Of a DNA stretch of 64,000 bases, positions 48,225-59,473 are shown in pieces. Source of the DNA: Ulota crispa (taxonomy: Eukaryota > Streptophyta > Bryopsida > Orthotrichales > Orthotrichaceae). The stretch covers positions 5,862,471 to 5,926,470 of the forward strand of contig OY987247.1 in the NCBI GenBank assembly GCA_963920765.1. The letters run 5' to 3'. The stretch's first letter is position 1; each line of letters starts with the position of its first letter. Under the pieces are notes generated by a model. The model was not told the origin of the DNA and searched no databases. It saw only the letters and a list, made by a program, of their open reading frames with translations. Both the position numbers and the translations under genes were made by a program.

Positions 48225-49186
48225 AGGTACTAGTCACTGTTAAAAGTGACTTTATGGGCTTTTTATTTATGCCTATTTGATATCTCATACGGAGTGTATT
48301 CACCTCTTTACCTCTAAATGCCCAAGGCACCAAATTTTGATGTTCATGAAATTTTGAGGCCTTGTTGAAAGCAAAGAGTTTAATGTTATAAAGAATAATT
48401 TTGAGAAGTTGTTGTTTGAAGTTACCCTCAATGTTCAACTTGAATGACTAGCATATATCATTACAATTGTTTTTGGTGAAAGTTAGATTAGAAGCATGCT
48501 TATTGCGCACTTGAAATTGTGATGAATAATGTCACTACAAAGCTTATGACAAGCTGCCATGTTGGAAATACAAGTGGCAAGTCCAAAATAATGTCAAGAT
48601 CTCCCCTTGGGCAATGAGCATCTTTCCATTAAAAATTAGTCATTTAATAAAATCTAGATGTGTTTTTGCACCAATTTCACTTGGAATATCTCTTATGGGA
48701 ATTAGAGTCCATGCATCCACTATTAAATTCATTTTGATCATAGTGAATATTGATCAATAACTAAAGCTAAAGTATCTCTTTGTATCAACGGTCATTCTTT
48801 GACTATCGCATTGCAATCTCATTTGTGAAACTATCATGTCATAGATTTGTTTAGAGGATTCATTAGATTTGAAGTAAGAATAACAAATACTAAATCATCA
48901 TAAGTGTTTGTTTCCCAATTATGTAAAATAAAATTGTCATTTTGGCATAATAAATTTTGGGCGGCTGCAAAAACCCAAAAAGATTCCATAGTCATCTACA
49001 CTCAATCACAAATATCTTAACACATGCATAACATTTTGAATTTTTTTTGATAGCAACATCTAGACGACTTAAAATTCAAGATCCTAAAATTGTAATTTTG
49101 ATTCAATGTTTAATAATGATCTTACAACAACGATTCAAAAACTTCCAAAATGCCTTCTTGAAATTTAAAAAGGTGACTTTGGGCGT
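48225..49186. other. AT-rich intergenic DNA, no gene recognised
   Basis: Only short frames without motifs. A CTAAATGCCCAAGGCACCAAA motif at about 48308 resembles the left end of the TTAA element at 57813, so a degraded copy may start here; no right end is found. Confidence 0.45.
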
Positions 49187-49215
49187 CCAACCCATAAAAG
49201 ACCAAGTCCCCTTTT

Positions 49216-49441
49216 TGTTACGATACAAGATCAAGAGTCTACATTCCTTTCCTATTTTGAGATCATAACCTAATGTAGAAACAAACACTTTAAGAGACGC
49301 AAAGGTGACATTGAAAGTATTCCATTGTATTAAGCAAAATGTCAAGTGAAAAACAAACCTCTTCACTTAGTTTAAGAAGGAAATAGGAAGGATAACCAAC
49401 CTCTAATCAACGTAACCGCCATTACGAACTAGTTCGTAACA
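49216..49441 (-). repeat. 3' LTR of the gypsy element
   Basis: 226 bp, beginning TGTTACGATACAAG and ending TTCGTAACA on the plus strand, both terminal dinucleotides intact. It differs from the other LTR at roughly a dozen or more positions by eye, so insertion is not recent. Confidence 0.9.
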
Positions 49442-49455
49442 TTATCTCTCTTCTT

Positions 49456-51410
49456 AGGTAGAGTTTTTTTACGGTTTGGTGCCGGCGCCCCAGGGTGCTT
49501 CTTATGAAATTTTGCCATCGCTAGTGGTGCATTTTTTAAATTCGCCGCCGGCTCCCAAGAATTTTCTTCTGGTCCATAGTCCTTTCAAGAGACTAGATAT
49601 TGCAATCTTCTTCCCCGACCAAAAATCCGTGAATTAAGAACTTTGGGAACTTCCCATTCAACATCTCCATCACGAGTGGTAATCGGTGGGGGTGGTAATT
49701 GGCGTCGTCTCGGAATGGAATCATGACAATATCTTTCACGTAAAGAGACATAAAACACATCATAAATCTGCAATGTTTTTGGTAATTGTGAGTGATAAAC
49801 AACATCAGAGAGTTTAGCAATTACTGTAAATGGTCCCAAAAACTTTGGGGTCAGTTTCCGAGACGGCTCCGTTGTTGTTATATTATCGTGCCGAAAAAGA
49901 ACTTTATCGCCTATTTGAAATGTTGGTTGTAATTGTACCCCGCGATCATAGTTGCGTTTGGCGTCTTCCCCTGCAATTTTTATTATGACTTTAAGTTCTT
50001 TGTGAACTTGTTGTAGGTGTTGCACTCGGTCTTCCGCTGTAGGCACTGTAAATGTGGTTGGTGTAGAAACTAAAAATGCCGGATGATAACCATAAGTGGC
50101 ATAGAAATGAGAGAACTCTGTTGCAGAATGACTTGCGTTGTTACACGCAAATTCCGCTATTGGAAGGAGATCGGCCCAATCATCTTGCTGGGTTGTAGTG
50201 AAAGTTTGAAGAAATTGCTCAAGCACTTGATTTACCCTTTCGGTTTGCCCGTCCGCATGAGGATGAAAAACCGTGGTTAAAGATGACCAAATTCTAAGGA
50301 GTTCGCAAAGTCTTCTCATGAACTTAGAAACAAAAACTGGACCATGATCCGAAATTACCTCCTCCGGTATGCCATGAAACTTTCAAATATTATGTAGATA
50401 TAATGAAGCAATTTTATTGGAGGTAACCGTTTCCTTTGTAAGAATAAAATAACCTAGTTTTGTATTTTTATCGACCATCACCATGATAGAGTCATGTCCA
50501 CTGCTATTTGATAATTTTACTATAAAATCGGTAAAAATTCTTTTCCACGGTGTATAATCGGTCGGAATGGGTTGCATTACTCCATATCTAGGATGGTGAG
50601 TTGATTTCGACCATTGACACAAGTCACATCCCTCAACGTACCGGTAAACATAGCGGCGTAATGTGGACCAATAAAAGATTTAGCTAACCAAATCCAAAGT
50701 TTTAGCTCTCCCTTGGTGTCCCGCGGCTGGTGCATTATGCCGGGATCGCAAAATTCGCCGCTTGAGTTCCTCGTCGTCTGGTACATATATGAAATCCTTA
50801 AAGCAAAAGATTCCATCATCCAACGTGTATCCTTGAAGTCGTCGGCGTATATTTTGGGGAGGTTGCTTGGAATTGTCTTTGAAAAATGACAATAGTGGTT
50901 GTAGTGTGGCATCCTCTTGCAACGCTATCTTAAGTCATTCTATAATCTATACATCCGCCCATACCGGTTCATGAGACTCTAGCGCAGCCAATCGCAGTAA
51001 AAGTCGATTCTCTTTAATTTATCCCTCGGTAACATCTATTCGTCTAGAAAAAGTGTTTGCCCTTCCATTTAGCAATCTCGCCCGGTAGTAAATTTCAAAG
51101 TTAAAAGCAGATAAAAATTCAGATCATCAAACTTGACGTTGATTTAACTGTTTTGTAGTAAGAAATACTCCAAATTTTTGTAGTCCGAGAATATCTGGGT
51201 TTGATACGGTGATCTTTCCAAATATACCCACTAGTCTTGAAACGCCAAAATTATACTTAAGAGTTCCTTATCATAGATATCATAGTTTTGTTTTGCTGGA
51301 GACATCTTTGAACTACGGAACGCACAAGGATAAAAATGTCCATCATCCCCGTGCTGTGAAAGAATAGCTCCTGTTGCCACATCAGATGCGTCCGCCTCTA
51401 CAATGAAAGG
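49456..51410 (-). pseudogene. RNase H, integrase and chromodomain remnants
   Basis: 51.0-51.4 kb holds a decayed RNase H. The integrase zinc-binding region is seen at 50.68-50.92 kb (RHNAPAAGHQGRAKTLDLV), the catalytic core at about 50.3-50.6 kb (YTPWKRIFTDFIVKL, HPHADGQTERVNQVLEQFLQ) and the C-terminal domain at 49.6-50.3 kb (FQIGDKVLFRHDNI). The element's frame ends with a chromodomain (EWEVPKVLNSRI, QYLVS, then KDYGPEENSWEPAANL), interrupted by a stop where a tryptophan codon is expected. Confidence 0.82.
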
Positions 51411-52501
51411 TCATTCAAAATTAGGATGGAGCAATACCGGTGCTTGGAAAAATCTTGATTGAAATTCCATGAAAGTGTGGTCCACTTCTATAGTCCATTC
51501 AAATTTTTTATCCTTTTTTATCAGCATGATAAGGAAACCGGCAATCCTAAAATAATCACATATAAAACGTCGATAAAAATTGGCAAAGCCAAGGAATGCT
51601 TGCACTTCCTTCACAATTTTTGGTATGGGCCAATCCTTAATGGTTTGAACCTTGTCCTTGCACATTTCCAATCCTTTAGCAGACACCACCATTCCTAAAA
51701 ACTCAACAGATTGACAATGAAACCGACACTTTAATTCCTTGGCATAAAGTCCAAGTTTCTCTAATCGTTGAAGAACTTCCCGCACGACTTGTACATGTTC
51801 TTCCAGATCTTTTGAAAAAGTGAGAATGTCGTCCAAATATATTACTATGAAAATGTCCAATTGATCTCCAAATATCTCCTGCATGTAAGATTGAAATTGG
51901 GTAGGCGCATTGGTTAATCCAAAAGGCATCACTAAATACTCGAACAACCCATATCGTGTTTTGAATGCCGTTTTAAACTCATGTCCCAATGCCATCCGCA
52001 CTCGATGGTATGCCTGTCTTATATCCAGCTTAGTGAAAATCTTTGTTTCCACCAACCAGTCTGTGAGCTTTAGAATAAGAGGTAACGGGTAGTGATTTTG
52101 GATTGTGACTTTATTCAAATTTCGATAATCCACGCAAACTCTGATGGAACCATCTTTCTTCTTGGCAAATACAATTGGTGCCGATATCAGGGATTTGGAT
52201 CATTGAATCCATCCTTTCCCAAATTTTCCTCTAAATACTTGCAAAGCTCTTCTAATTCCGCCAATGACATAGATCAGAGACCAGTATTTCGTGGCTCCTG
52301 GCCCTGCTTGAATTCAATCATCATGTCCTCCACGCCGTGTTTTGGCAACTCATTTGATGCCTGTTCACTAAAAGCTCCACTTAAGTCGCGATATTCCTCT
52401 GGAAATGAAGAATTTTTTGTATTAGAAAGACTTACTTTGGAAATATTGAGTGCATAAATTTTCGCATCATTCGCCAAAAAACAAAAAGCGGCCGCAGACA
52501 C
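51411..52501 (-). pseudogene. Reverse transcriptase of the gypsy element
   Basis: The frame 51411-52133 carries the core RT motifs in order: MDYRNLNKVTIQNHYPLP, FTKLDIRQAYHRVRM, YLVMPFGLTNAPTQFQ, VIYLDDILTFS with the YLDD catalytic box, and FLGMVVSAKGLEM. The part just upstream (52274-52501, including PEEYRDLSGAFSEQASNELP) is the RT approach region in another frame, so at least one frameshift separates them. The catalytic aspartates are intact, but the reading frame of the polyprotein is not. Confidence 0.88.
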
Positions 52502-52528
52502 AAAAGAGTGCGTTGAAGCAATTAAGTT

Positions 52529-53562
52529 TCATATAACGGGCCTGGTACCTTTCATTGGCTTACCGGGCCTTATACCTTTAAGCCCCTTATCGGCCCCTGC
52601 ACCCGGTATCCCTATGCCAGATGTCGGGGAGGGTACCGGGGCGGGATTGCCTTCAACCGCCAGCTTGCAGCCTGCAGCCGGTATCGAGTTGCTGGGTGGC
52701 GGGGCAGGGCTCACTGCCTGGGCCCGCCCGGTAGGTCCCGGCAGTCTCGGCAGGACCGTAGCGCCAACGCTCGGGCTGTTTACAGACCCCGACATGCTCG
52801 TAGCGCCAACGCGCAAGCTGTCTGCGAGCCCTGACAAGCCCGCAACTCCTGCAAGGCTCGCGGCGCCTTTTCCTTTGCTAATTTCTTTTTTGATTCTTCC
52901 TTCGTGAACTTTGCTTTGTGAATGCAATGCACTCGCGGTAATCCCACCATTTGTTGACCATCGCCAAGCATCATTCCCAGCTCCGGAATGGAGGCTCATT
53001 ATTTCAGGTATTGTACAATTCGCTCCACAATACGCTGAGTTGAACATTACACTCCTTTGTAACCAACAAATAGTTGAGTCATGACGAATCAACCAAGGGA
53101 TGCTTAAAATAAATGGGTATCTCCCTGCCGCCACCAACTTCTCACGATGACTCCCAATTACAAGTTCAACCATTGCTTTGTGTGTAATAAGCCCGGAATT
53201 AATTATTCGGCCATCAATCACTCGGACTTCTCTTAGTGCTTCCTTGAGTTTTACAATTGTATTGCACTCCTCTGCAAACCTAAGATGCATGAGGATTCAT
53301 GTGGCTCTTGAGTCCACTAGAATGGAAGCCGCTATGGAGTTGATTGTGGAATCCAATGTTACATGGGCCTCCAAATCCAAAGTAGCCCGTAGAAATAATG
53401 GAGTCAATACATTTCCCAGATCCTCATGGATCACTAGAGGTTCCTTCCATTGCAAATATTGCTCATAATCAAGCTCATCATCCCTCCGTTTTATGCTTGT
53501 GCTTTGCTTCGAGATTGTAGCCGCCGTCGTCTGGACAATGCCCGGGTACTGAATCCTCCCAC
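52529..53562 (-). pseudogene. Protease region with a GC-rich Pro/Gly/Ala linker
   Basis: The aspartic-protease active-site region is recognisable near 53310 as ILVDSRAT in place of the usual DSGA, and is followed by an in-frame stop, so it is inactive. The rest of the fold continues at 53290. From about 52.87 to 52.54 kb the frame runs into a repetitive linker rich in Pro, Gly, Ala and Ser, whose DNA is strikingly GC-rich compared with the rest of the element. Confidence 0.7.
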
Positions 53563-54648
53563 TCAATCCCAGGCGTCTTCTTTTCTCGAGGTTGTTTCTT
53601 CCAAATTCATGGTAGCCGAAATTGAAAGTAGCCTAGAGAGATTTGTGGAGCACTTAACTCTGATATGTCCTAGTTCGCCGCAACCCCAACATTGCCCCTG
53701 GCGTTGATACTCTAGCCATTCCGCTGCCATTTTTGCCAAAGCTTGCGTGGCTCGAGTTGCGCCAAGCTCCATAAGCACTGGGTCCAAATTTGCTTGAGAC
53801 CTCGCACTTGGATCACGGAAAGGAGCAGTTGGAACTCTAACATTTTGGGAATCAAATTGTACCCGCCGATTTTGTCATCGGCCTCATAGCCTCTCATCAA
53901 TCCGGGACACCATTGCCATCCAATCTTGAAGTTTTTGTGGTTGGGTCTCTACGGTGGCTATGGAATCCAAGATCTCATCTTTGAGTTCTTCTCAAAACCG
54001 AGCCACCAAGCTAGCTTCATTCCATTTGACTTGAGCGGCATATTCATTAAACGTAGAAATATATGATGCCGCCGAACCGGTTTGCCTAAGCCAACCTAAA
54101 CGGTCTTTTGCGTTACTTTGTCTATCCAAATCATCGTAAATCTCAATGATGGATTTCCGGAAAGCATCATAGTCCGTCAACAGCTCATAATTGCGTCCTT
54201 CATCATGTGCTTGCAAAAGTGGTATCGCCCAATTTTGTGCAGCCCTTATCATATATGAAAGAGCATAAGCAATTTTATTGGCATCAGAATTATAAGTGCG
54301 TAGCTTATCTCGGAATATCAAACGTAATTGTGCAAGCCACTGGTACACCTCGTTACCCTTCTTTCCGGAAAACTTATTCAGTTCCGCTACTTTTAATTTC
54401 TTGATATAAAATCCATCACCTCGAGATTCTTCCATTCTTCTTGGTGCTCGCCCTTCTTCCCCGGATGTAGATGACGCTACTAGTCCTGGCCCCAACATCG
54501 CACGCTCTGAAAGTTCTTGCATCAAATGGGAGATTGCCGCTTGAAACACATTTTGAATTTGTTGTTGTATGAATGAGGCCAACTCCGATCCCACCCCTTC
54601 CAGCATTGTAAGCCCTCGCGGATCTCCGGCTACGTGCTTACAATTCAT
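53563..54648 (-). pseudogene. gag of the gypsy element, frameshifted
   Basis: The first block (53992-54648) encodes a retrotransposon gag capsid domain: helical, with LNKFSGKKGNEVYQWL, LSYMIRAAQNWA and YISTFNEYAAQVKW, the usual plant and fungal gag pattern. The frame then breaks; downstream frames up to 53563 contain a single CCHC zinc knuckle (CWGCGELGHIRVKC). The start ATG at 54648 is the first in frame after the 5' LTR leader. Confidence 0.8.
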
Positions 54649-55127
54649 GGTAGCTCAACCTAACTTAACAACATGACTTCTCCAACCTTCTTCACCCACC
54701 ACAATCTTGCTATTGTAGGTAAACATAGTTGAAACTTGCAATATGATTTATTTGATGCAAGTATTTCCTAACCCTAATCTTATTTCATTTATGCCTCTAC
54801 TCTTCTTTCCTTCCTAATTACTACCAATTAATTGGCCGTTATCCTATCTACCAACCACGGTGAATGCATCAAAATCTAAAATCACCTCCTCGATAGAACC
54901 AACAAACAACCTCAAGAACGCATTGAAACATTGAGTAGAACATGCCAAAATTTTGGAAAAAAAAAACCACACAAATTGTTTGCTACTCCTACCACCATAG
55001 AAAATTTGGAAGAACTCTTGAGCCTATTTACTTCACAATAATTTCCCAAAAGGCAACATCCCACGTTTGTCAAAACCAAATACATCCCTATTCGGTTGCC
55101 TCTTCATCCGAATGTGGGCTTTCAAGG

Positions 55128-55136
55128 ACTTGACAT
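55128..55136 (-). promoter_or_regulatory. Candidate self-priming primer-binding site
   Basis: Two bases inside the 5' LTR the sense strand reads ATGTCAAGT, not the TGG that opens most tRNA-type primer sites. It is exactly complementary to ACTTGACAT within the LTR. This arrangement is known from Tf1/sushi-type chromoviruses, whose transcript 5' end primes reverse transcription. It is an inference from complementarity only. Confidence 0.4.
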
Positions 55137-55138
55137 TA

Positions 55139-55363
55139 TATTACGATACAAGATCAAGAGTCGACATTCTTTTCCTATTTTGAGATCATAACCTAATGTA
55201 GAAACAAACACTTAAGAAATGCAAAGGTGACATTGAAAGTATTCCATTGTCTTAAACAAAATGTCAAGTGAGGAACGAACCTCCTCACTTAGTTTAAGAA
55301 GAAAAGAGGAAGGATAACCAACCTCTAACCAACGTAACCGCCATTACGAACTAGTTTGTAACA
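55139..55363 (-). repeat. 5' LTR of the gypsy element
   Basis: 225 bp, homologous to 49216-49441. Its inner terminus reads TATTACG instead of TGTTACG. On the sense strand it contains ACTTGACAT (plus-strand 55261-55269), which is complementary to the nine bases at the primer-binding position just inside the LTR. Confidence 0.88.
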
Positions 55364-56070
55364 CTTTTGGCGGACAAATGGGATTTTGGGCATGTACCTA
55401 TGGCTAAACTACTTTATGTGATTTTTTGAAACTTTAATGGATAATGGAGAATTCAAAGATTTAAGTGGGCATCTAATTTTTTCTTCATTTTGACATTTAT
55501 TGAAGAAGTTAGAAATGAATTTATGGAAAATGGGTGAGATCGGGCAGCCCCAAAACTTCTTAAAAAATTGCATTTTTCAAAAGTAACAACATAAAATAGA
55601 TTCTTTAGACTTTTATATAAATGGGGAGCTTTAAATCATTTAATTTTGGTTGATGAAAAGAAAGTTATGATAAGTTTTTGTTTGCGGGTAGGTATGGTTT
55701 CTCTCAAATTCACACCTACCCGCAAACAATTACTTATCACAACTTTCTTCTCATCAACCAAAATTAAATGATTTAAAGCTCCCCATCTATATATAAGTCT
55801 AAAGAACCTATTTTGTATTTTTATTTTTGAAAAATTCAATTTTTAAAAATGATTTTGGGCTGCCCAATCTTGCCCGTTTTCTGTAAATTCATTTTTAACT
55901 TCTTCAATAAACGTCAAAATGAAGAAAAAATTTGATGCCCACATAGATATTTGAATTCCCCATCATCCATAAAAGTTTCAAAAAATCACACAAAGTAGTT
56001 TAGCCATAGGTCATGCTCAAAATCCCATTTGTCCCCCAAAAGGGGGCTAGGTTCTTTAGGGGTTAAAGAT

Positions 56071-57515
56071 TACTTGCTCTGTCCCACTATAAAGCTCCAA
56101 ATTAGGCATAGTTCTTGTCCCACTAAAAAGCTTCCTTTTGCTAATTTCAATTGTTAAGAAAGTGTTTGTCATGTTCAATGATTTCATGGGGTAAGTTGGA
56201 GCATTCCTCTCCTAACAAGCTTGGCCTTGCCCATATGAGGTACCATTGTTGCTACTAATCTTTAAATCATCAATAATGAGGAGCTAGCAACATGTACAAT
56301 CAGGTCCATTAGTCGTACAAACTGCCTTTTTGAGGCATTCATATTTTTTAATGAAAGTTGGAGTAAAATTGGTATGTTTTTGTCCAAAATTTTATCATTG
56401 CATCCTTACATAATCTCAATCAAGTGTACCAAATATCAATTTCAAAAAAGCAAAACTTCATTTGTGGTGAAATTTTAAAGCAAAATTCCATGGTTTTACA
56501 TGGTATTTTATTAAAAACAAATGGTGATGAATTTTTGAGACTTGATTTCATGGATAAAAAGGAAACATCCATATGCACATCTTCCATGCTAAAAAACAAC
56601 CCCTTAAGTAATAAAAATTTGATCAATAAAACATTCAATAAAACTTGTGACAGGCCCAAATCTTGAATTTATATTTTATTTTATGAAAATCAAGTTTTGT
56701 AATTTGACTCAAAAATTGTGACTAAGTTTGTATCTTTGAACATGATATCTTGTTTACTTGATGAAAAACTAGTTAAAAAATAAAGATATGTAACTTACAA
56801 GATTTGGGCCTATCACAAGTTTCATTGAACCTTTTATTAATCAAATTTTTGTTACTTAAGGGGGTGTTTTTTAGCATGGAAGATGTGCATATGGATGTTC
56901 CCTTTGTACCCATGAAATCAAATCTCAAAAATTCATCACCATTTGCTTTTAATAAAATACCATGTAAAACCATGGAATTTTGCTTTAAAATTTCACCACA
57001 AATGAAGTTTTGCTTTTTTGAAATTGATATTTGGTACACTTGATTGAGATTATGTAAGGATGCAATGATAAAATTTTGGACAAAAACATACCAATTTTAC
57101 TCCAACTTTCATTAAAAAATATGAATGCCTCAAAAAGGCAATTTGTAAGACTAATGTACCCGTCTATACAAATATGGTACTTTTTGCATGGAGTTTGGGT
57201 GTCCAAATGGCAACATCAAAGCTAGAGATTTTGCATACCTTTGGTAGATGGTATATTGATTCTAGAATGCATGTGTCAATCGTAAAAAGACTAAAACAAT
57301 GAGGAGCTAGCAGCATTTACAAACTAAGTACAAATATGATATTTTTAGCATGGAATTTGGCTGCTCAAGCAATGGCTTTATGAATGAAAAATTTACATAC
57401 ACCTGGCAGATGAGTTACTTATTTTGGATTGCATGTGTCACTAGAAAAATTTGAAAATATAGTTAATCCCTCATGGAGAAGTTTTTTGGAGCTTTATATT
57501 GGAATAGAGGGAGTA
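56071..57515. mobile_element. Mariner/Stowaway-like element with TA ends
   Basis: TA followed by CTTGCTCTGTCCCACTATAA at the left; at the right the complementary strand reads TA, then CTCCCTCTATTCCAATATAA. CTCCCTC-type termini with a TA target site are characteristic of Stowaway/mariner elements. At 1.44 kb it is long for a MITE; most of the inside is palindrome 3. No transposase is encoded. Confidence 0.6.
56301..57163. repeat. Large palindrome 3 (arms about 365 bp)
   Basis: The arms 56301-56663 and about 56796-57163 are nearly identical inverted copies with an AT-rich spacer of about 130 bp. Mirror-image open frames of about 80 codons lie in both arms on opposite strands (56424-56666 and 56773-57039) and differ at only a few residues. 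Inner-arm sequence is shared with palindrome 1 at 22972-23838. Confidence 0.85.
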
Positions 57516-57812
57516 GAGTATTGCAGTGATTATTGCCTAAAACTACTATAGTATCAATATATATTTCTATAGTGGAAAATGTCAAGAGATTACAATGGGG
57601 CAACCTAAATGCATTGTAGTGTAGTATTTTCATACTTACCTTCCTTAATGTTTATTCTACATGTTATAGTTAATTTGTCAAAGTAATTCTAAAGTTTATG
57701 TCCATCAAAAAACATAAAAGTACCAAAATCTTAACGTGGTTCAAAAAAACTTATAGTATAAGAATGTAAGATTATTAGTTTTCATAAGTACTATTTTGGA
57801 CAAAGTACAAGA
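57516..57812. other. Spacer with a one-ended transposon relic
   Basis: GGGGCAACCTAAATGCATTG at about 57596 is the right end of the GCATTTAGGTTGCC family; the left end has not been found, so it is a truncated copy. The rest is featureless AT-rich DNA. Confidence 0.5.
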
Positions 57813-58454
57813 TTAACCCCTAAATGCCTTAGGCATCAAATGTTGAAGTCAACAATATTTTGAAGTTCAAGAACCCTAACTAAGTTTCTACATTTAGTAA
57901 TTTACATTTTTGAACTATTCTTTTTGAAGTTTAGTTTTAGTCCCAGAAATTTGATTTTAAAAATGATTGATTATGATTTTTCTATTCAAGGTTTTGTGCA
58001 AGGGTCTTGATTTTTTGTAGTGTTGAGAGTTTTTGGAAATGAGCCTCAAATACACTAGATCTTAGAGAAAAAATTACACTAGAAACTCATTTAAAAAAAT
58101 CTTAGAAAAGATTTTGGAAAGTTATGCAATGATTGGAGTTGCATATGTTAATTCCTTTAACCTCATATTTTTTTGGTGACCAGTTTATTAAGTTCAACAT
58201 GTGAAACGAGTATTAGAAGATTTCAAGTCATCTTTGCAGTTTTAGCACCTCATGATCAAAAATTATAATCTTTCAATACATAAGTGATGTTAACATGTTT
58301 TCTTTTCCTATGTCATCTCTAGCATATCCGGTTTGAATTTGTATAGTTACAATTTTAAAAAAATTGATTCATATTATTAAAATGTTGACTTTTTGTTCAA
58401 TTTAGAGAAAAATTCCTAGAAGCTCAAAAAAGGCCTCAAGCATTTAGGGATTAA
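57813..58454. mobile_element. TTAA-flanked piggyBac-like MITE, copy 5
   Basis: TTAA CCCCTAAATGCCTTAGGC at the left; GCCTCAAGCATTTAGGGA TTAA at the right. The interior is the reverse of that at 5903-6544, including the segment with TGGTGACCAGTTTATTAAG. Non-coding. Confidence 0.72.
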
Positions 58455-58542
58455 AAAGTAAGGATGAAGCTCTACAATACAAATACCGGAGGTTCACAAG
58501 TAGCAATCTTTTACATATTAGTTCAATTCAAAACATGTAGTT

Positions 58543-59473
58543 TTAACCCCTAAAGGACCATTGTCCCTTTGGGGGACAGGTTGGACTTCAAGCATGTACC
58601 TATGGCTAAACTACTTTGTGTGATTTTTTGAAACTTTTATTAAAAGTGGAGAATTCAAAAATCTATGTGAGTATCTAATCTTTTCTTCATTCTAACATTT
58701 GATGAAGAAGTTATGCATGAATTTGTGAAAATTTGGGGAGGGCCGCCCGTTTGGGCAGCCCAAAACTTCTTTAAAGATTACATTTTTTTAAATAAAATTT
58801 TGAAATTGGTTTTTTAGATTTTTTTATACATGAGAAGTTTTGAATCATTCAATTTCAATCAACAAGATGAAAGTTATGAGGAGTTTTGTTTGCAAGCAGT
58901 TATGGATTCTCTACTCTAAAATAAACTTTGAAGTCCTTTATTTTACTCAAATTTCAATATTTTCAGAAAAATTTAAACCAAAGGAAGTAGATTGTTTATC
59001 ACAATATTATAACCATTGGAATTTGCATTTTCATTTCAATAATTAAATTCTTAACAATTTAGTATTTTGACTCAATATTTCCTTCTTTTTACGTACTATT
59101 TTTTCTTATGTGTTGTATAGTTTCAATTGATTTGAAAATTCTCCCACACATACCTAACTTGATCTCCTACATAGAAAAAATAAAGTGCAACTTTGGGTAG
59201 AGCATTTTTTTTGTTATGAGAGTGGTCAAAGGCTTTTGAAATTTTTGGGCAACATGGAAAAAAACTTTTTTTTCACTTTAAATGTGAATATCTCACTCCT
59301 CTCCATCTGGAATGAGCTAATTTTTTTCCTAGAAGTACCTCTTCTAGTTTGAGGCAAGATCTTAAGATTGGATTTCCCAAAACAAAATATAAAATCCCTT
59401 TTTACTAAACCTCCTAGGAGTAGCAAGTTTCAGTGATTTTCACAAAAAAAAGGCTTGATCCTATACGAGTTAA
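58543..59473. mobile_element. TTAA-flanked piggyBac-like MITE, copy 6
   Basis: TTAA CCCCTAAAGGACCATTGTCC at the left; GGCTTGATCCTATACGAG TTAA at the right, the latter diverged from the GGTCCTTTAGGGG consensus. The interior shares ATGTACCTATGGCTAAACTA and GTGTGATTTTTTGAAACTTT with 55.4 and 60.9 kb. Confidence 0.65.

Larger units (their letters stand above)
49216..55363 (-). mobile_element. Ty3/gypsy LTR retrotransposon (chromovirus), degenerate
   Basis: 6,148-bp element in minus orientation with LTRs of about 225 bp and a 5-bp target duplication CTTTT (49211-49215 and 55364-55368). The LTRs begin TG and end CA except for one decayed end at 55139. Order from its 5' end: gag, zinc knuckle, protease, reverse transcriptase, RNase H, integrase, chromodomain, which is the gypsy order, and the chromodomain places it among chromoviruses. 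Stops and frameshifts break every domain, so it is not autonomous. A polypurine tract AAGAAGAGAGATAA lies immediately before the 3' LTR. Confidence 0.92.
49187..56066. mobile_element. TTAA-type MITE split by the LTR retrotransposon
   Basis: The left piece 49187-49215 (CCAA, then CCCATAAAAGACCAAGTCCC) joins the right piece 55364-56066, which begins CTTTTGGCGGACAAATGGG and ends AGGTTCTTTAGGGG TTAA. Together they match the start of other copies (CCCCTAAAGGACC, then GGACAAATGGGATTTTGGGC). The pieces add up to about 730 bp. The right piece is itself largely a palindrome centred near 55.71 kb. The MITE therefore predates the retrotransposon. Confidence 0.75.

Noticed and set aside
49593..49820. Independent small genes within the gypsy element on either strand
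   Set aside because: All are alternate-frame shadows of the degraded integrase and other pol domains.
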